This document shows positions 61,032-64,000 of a stretch of DNA of 64,000 nt, one piece after another. The notes under the pieces are model-generated. The model ran no database searches and was not told the origin of the DNA. It saw only the letters and a program-made list of their open reading frames with translations. Origin of the DNA: Strongylocentrotus droebachiensis (taxonomy: Eukaryota > Echinodermata > Echinoidea > Camarodonta > Strongylocentrotidae). Each line of letters starts with the position of its first letter. Positions within the stretch are counted from its first letter, which is position 1. The position numbers and the translations under genes are program-made. Location: positions 257,501-321,500 of the forward strand of contig JAVYIG010000062.1 in NCBI GenBank assembly GCA_035222895.1, read 5' to 3'.

Positions 61032-61388
61032 ATCCCTGCTGGAAAGAACACACTCATTCACACTCATTCACAGTGTGAACTCACAGTTCACACTGTGAAC
61101 ACAATGTGAAACACGGTGTGATTCACACTGTGAATAAGTGTGAATGAGTGTGTTCTTTCCTTTTCTGGTTATCCACACTGTGAACCACAGTGTGAAACGC
61201 ACACTGTGATTCACACTGTGAATGAGTGTGAATGAATGTGTTCATTCCTTTTCTGGTTATCCACACTGTGAACCACAGTGTGAAACAAATCGACCACAAT
61301 GTGAAAACGCCCCAATTTAACATTGTGGAGCACACTGTGATTCACACTGTGAATGAGTGTGAATGAGTGTGTTCATTCCAGCAGGGAT
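61032..61388. mobile_element. 357-bp palindromic element of TTCACACTGTGAA units
   Basis: Ends ATCCCTGCTGGAA and TTCCAGCAGGGAT, followed inward on both sides by ACACACTCATTCACACTCAT. The whole interior is made of CACACTGTGAA, CACAGTGTGAA and TTCACACTGTGAATGAGTGT modules in both orientations, plus two copies of CATTCCTTTTCTGGTTATCC (one reads CTTTCC). No coding capacity. Confidence 0.82.
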
Positions 61389-62519
61389 ACTTCTATTTTC
61401 AGTGAAATGAACACTTTATAGAAAAGACATTAAGTGCATGAAATTTAATTTCCATACCCGAACATCATCTATCAATGTTCGGTTCATGTTCACATCATTT
61501 TGGGCAGAAATTTTAGTTTGCCCAAATGTTGGCAAAAAAAAGAGAAAGAAACGCTCATCGCATAATGACCCGCCTGAGCAATACATCAGGCATGGGTGAG
61601 CGAATCGTTTGACGCTTATTAGCGGAACGAGAATTCGGACTCGAAAATATAATAACCCCTTCATATTAAAGAGAGAGCCTGACTAGACAGTTGATCAGAG
61701 GATGTCCTGCGGGGGACAAGCTATTGACTTTTGGTTGGTCAAGATAGCTCAGTCCGCGGACTCACTGGCGGTATTTGGTTCCATTCGTCGGTCAGCAGAG
61801 CAAGACTTATGACCTTAGTAACATGATTTGAAGATCAACGGCTACTCGCATCGTTCACTTTAAGTTTACTCATTGGATCTGGCAACCAGCATTTAACATT
61901 GTTACCCATTCATTTGGCAGTAATTGCTCAGGATTGTACTTGCAGGGAGATGTGAGGTTTGACTTTCTCTGGTGGTTGTTTAAATTGGAGGAGAACTGTG
62001 ATTGGGGATTGTCAATGTTACTACCGGCTTTCACTGTCAGCGTTCAACGATTACAAATATTTCCCCCTTTTTTTTTACAAAGTGGAATGTCTGAAGCGAC
62101 TCTTCGGCTCTCTTTCTGACACTGTAATTTGAGGTAAGCGTACATAATAATTATTTTCATTGATAACAAGTTTTTTTCCTTTGCCTACTTCCATTGAATC
62201 TGCTTTATTTATGAAATCACGATATGGAATAAAAAAATACCTAGGCTAATCGGTTGTTTGGCTTCTATGTATAGATATGCTAACAAACTTGACAAATGGG
62301 AATTCGACATTTCTAGCTTTATTGTTGTTTAATGAATAAGAAATCAGCATTTCCAGAATACCTAAATCACAGCAATAAACAATTTGTTTTTCCTTCTGGC
62401 CATTCGACATAAATGGCATTTATAAATTTTACAATTTCCGCTTTTGAAAAGAACAATATTGCCCTAGGCAACTTTTTGGACCATTCAATAGCCTTTGGTA
62501 GTTATGACCATGACATCCA
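61389..62519. other. Non-coding stretch
   Basis: No gene or repeat recognised. Confidence 0.5.
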
Positions 62520-62897
62520 TTTTGAGAGAGTTGCATTATTATGGTATTCGAGTTATTCCTTCAATGTTTTCAAGAATCGTTGAGTAATTGGAAACAATTT
62601 GTAATTTGAAATCTACTGCCCGGCATGTTTCTGTTTGAGAGAGTTGCATTATCATGGTATTCGAGGTATTCCTTTAATGTTTTCAAGAATCGTTCGAGTA
62701 CTGAATTGGAAACAGTTGGTAATTTGAAATCTACCACCCGGCATGTTTCTGTTGGCGTGCCACAATGTTTAATTGTAGGTGCTTTATTTTCTTATATATC
62801 AATCATTTTCAATACGTCATTTTACCCATTAATTTTTGCCGACAGTACCAACCGCTTTAAACTGGACAACATATTTGACATTGATATCCAAGATTAA
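62520..62897 (+). pseudogene. Decayed LINE reverse-transcriptase fragment with internal duplication
   Basis: One frame reads VSVGVPQCLIVGALFSYISI, then LIFADSTNRFKL. This is a mutated form of the RT motifs GVPQGS.LGPLLF..YIND and LFADD, with the second catalytic aspartate changed to serine. Another frame just upstream reads HGIRGIPL, the usual motif before it, so frameshifts are present. The first about 110 bp occurs twice in tandem (62522-62632, 62633-62752). Confidence 0.82.
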
Positions 62898-63284
62898 GAG
62901 AATGGTTTGCATTAAGTAAGCTAATGGTATTACTTCAATTAGGACAAATTATATACTATTCAGAACTAGAAATAAATGTAATATTTTTACCATCTAAGAT
63001 ATATTTAAACTTCAAATAAAGGTGCTGCGAGAAGTATTTTGGCATTAAATTTGGTGAAAACCAAAAAGATATCAGGAAACCGCTATTTTGTCATTTCCGA
63101 TGTTGAAATAGGATTGTAAACAATTCTTTTTCTTCCTCGCTCACTTTACTCCCTCGCAACCTTAAGAAACAGGATGATTATTGGCAGTAAAGTGCCTTAC
63201 TACCGCAATATATGGGCAACGAGGTACCGGAATATCCTTTATCTCGCAACATTTAACTTAATTCTTGGCAACGAAATGCCCGAA

Positions 63285-63875
63285 TACGCTCATATTCTCG
63301 GATCTAGGCCTAGGTGAACAAATTTATCAGTTTGTTTTCACTTATATTCAGTGGTGATGTGTCTGCATACAATTATCTTATCTAGTGTGTTCATTACAAC
63401 AACAACAAAGGTACCTTACAAAGTTGTTAATTTGGGGAGCTCACTCGCTTCGCTCGCTCACAAAGTTCAGAAACCAATGTGCCCGTACATTTGTACATGG
63501 CACTCGAAATTGTTGCCATCTTTAATTCAGGGACTTCATTCCAACTGTTAACTTCTTTCTCGGACGCACTATTTAATATGCTCATATTCTTGTATCTATA
63601 GGTGAACGAAGTTATCAGTTTTGTTTTCACGTATATTCGGTGGTGATTTGTGTGCATAAATTATTATTTTATATAGTGTGTTCATTACAATAACAACAAC
63701 AAAAGTACCTTACAAAATGGTTATTTTGGGGAGCTCACTCACTTCGCTCGCTCACAAAGCTTAGAAACCAATGTGCCCGTACATTTGTACATGGCACTCG
63801 AAATTGTTGCCATCTTTAATTCTGGGACTTCATTCCAACTGTTAACTTCTTTCTCGGACGCACTATTTACTATCC
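63285..63875. repeat. 294-bp tandem duplication
   Basis: Two copies offset by 294 bp (for example GCCCGTACATTTGTACATGG at 63481 and 63775). Each contains GAGCTCACTCRCTTCGCTCG with CTCAC, GAAATTGTTGCCATCTTTAA and CTTTCTCGGACGCACTATTT. The second copy ends in a poly-C run (63874-63891). Confidence 0.9.
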
Positions 63876-64000
63876 CCCCCCCCCCCCCCCCTCCCGCTCA
63901 TCGAACTTCTCAAAACAAGTATAACCAGCATGATATGTGTAGAAGAAGATGTGCATATTTTATTCGTAAAAAGGTTTCATACCTACTGGTGTGAAAAAAA

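Noticed and set aside
1..64000. CRISPR arrays, bacterial operons, integrated virus
   Set aside because: The window is clearly metazoan with spliced genes. No spacer-repeat array and no viral capsid, envelope or polymerase genes were seen; the RT remnants are of LINE type.

Overview
The window is AT-rich eukaryotic (metazoan) DNA. It shows intron-split genes with GT/AG splice sites, dense microsatellites, tRNA-derived SINEs, LINE tails and many small inverted-repeat DNA transposons. Everything points to a marine invertebrate deuterostome, most likely an echinoderm. The support for that is the expanded sushi/SEA adhesion-GPCR type, the sea-urchin-type histone downstream element CAAGAAAGA inside a repeat, and the SINE types. 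The species cannot be fixed from the sequence alone.

The only complete gene I can assemble is on the minus strand, from the start codon at 43439 down to the stop at 22715. Eighteen coding exons join with matching phases and no frame break, giving 3,933 nt (1,310 residues plus stop). The product is an adhesion G-protein-coupled receptor: signal peptide, six-cysteine sushi domain, Thr/Ser/Pro mucin stalk, second sushi, second short mucin stalk, third sushi, SEA domain with a GSIIA motif, hormone-receptor-like cysteine module, GAIN domain with a GPS (HL/T), seven transmembrane helices and a short tail. A sushi+mucin cassette has been duplicated in tandem, introns included. A second minus-strand gene begins at 822 with a signal-peptide exon and leaves the window on the left.

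The rest is mostly repeats. From left to right: a 112-bp MITE whose twin lies at 38 kb; SINEs at 4-7 kb; a 363-bp foldback element at 7.1 kb carrying histone-mRNA-like 3' stem-loops and the histone downstream element on both arms; a two-copy dispersed repeat (8 and 21 kb); a nest of three DNA elements at 15-16.4 kb; a minisatellite split by a TA-flanked element (18-19.5 kb); intronic foldback elements in the receptor gene; a TIR element ending 25 bp from the donor of the first coding exon; LINE reverse-transcriptase remnants at 46.8, 58.6 and 62.5 kb; an 880-bp near-perfect palindrome at 51.4 kb; a complete non-autonomous hAT element with an 8-bp target duplication at 53.75-55.9 kb; a 357-bp palindrome of TTCACACTGTGAA units at 61 kb; and a 294-bp tandem duplication at the right end.

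Coordinates of exons and transposon ends were read by eye from the sequence. Family names are inferences from motifs, without any database search.
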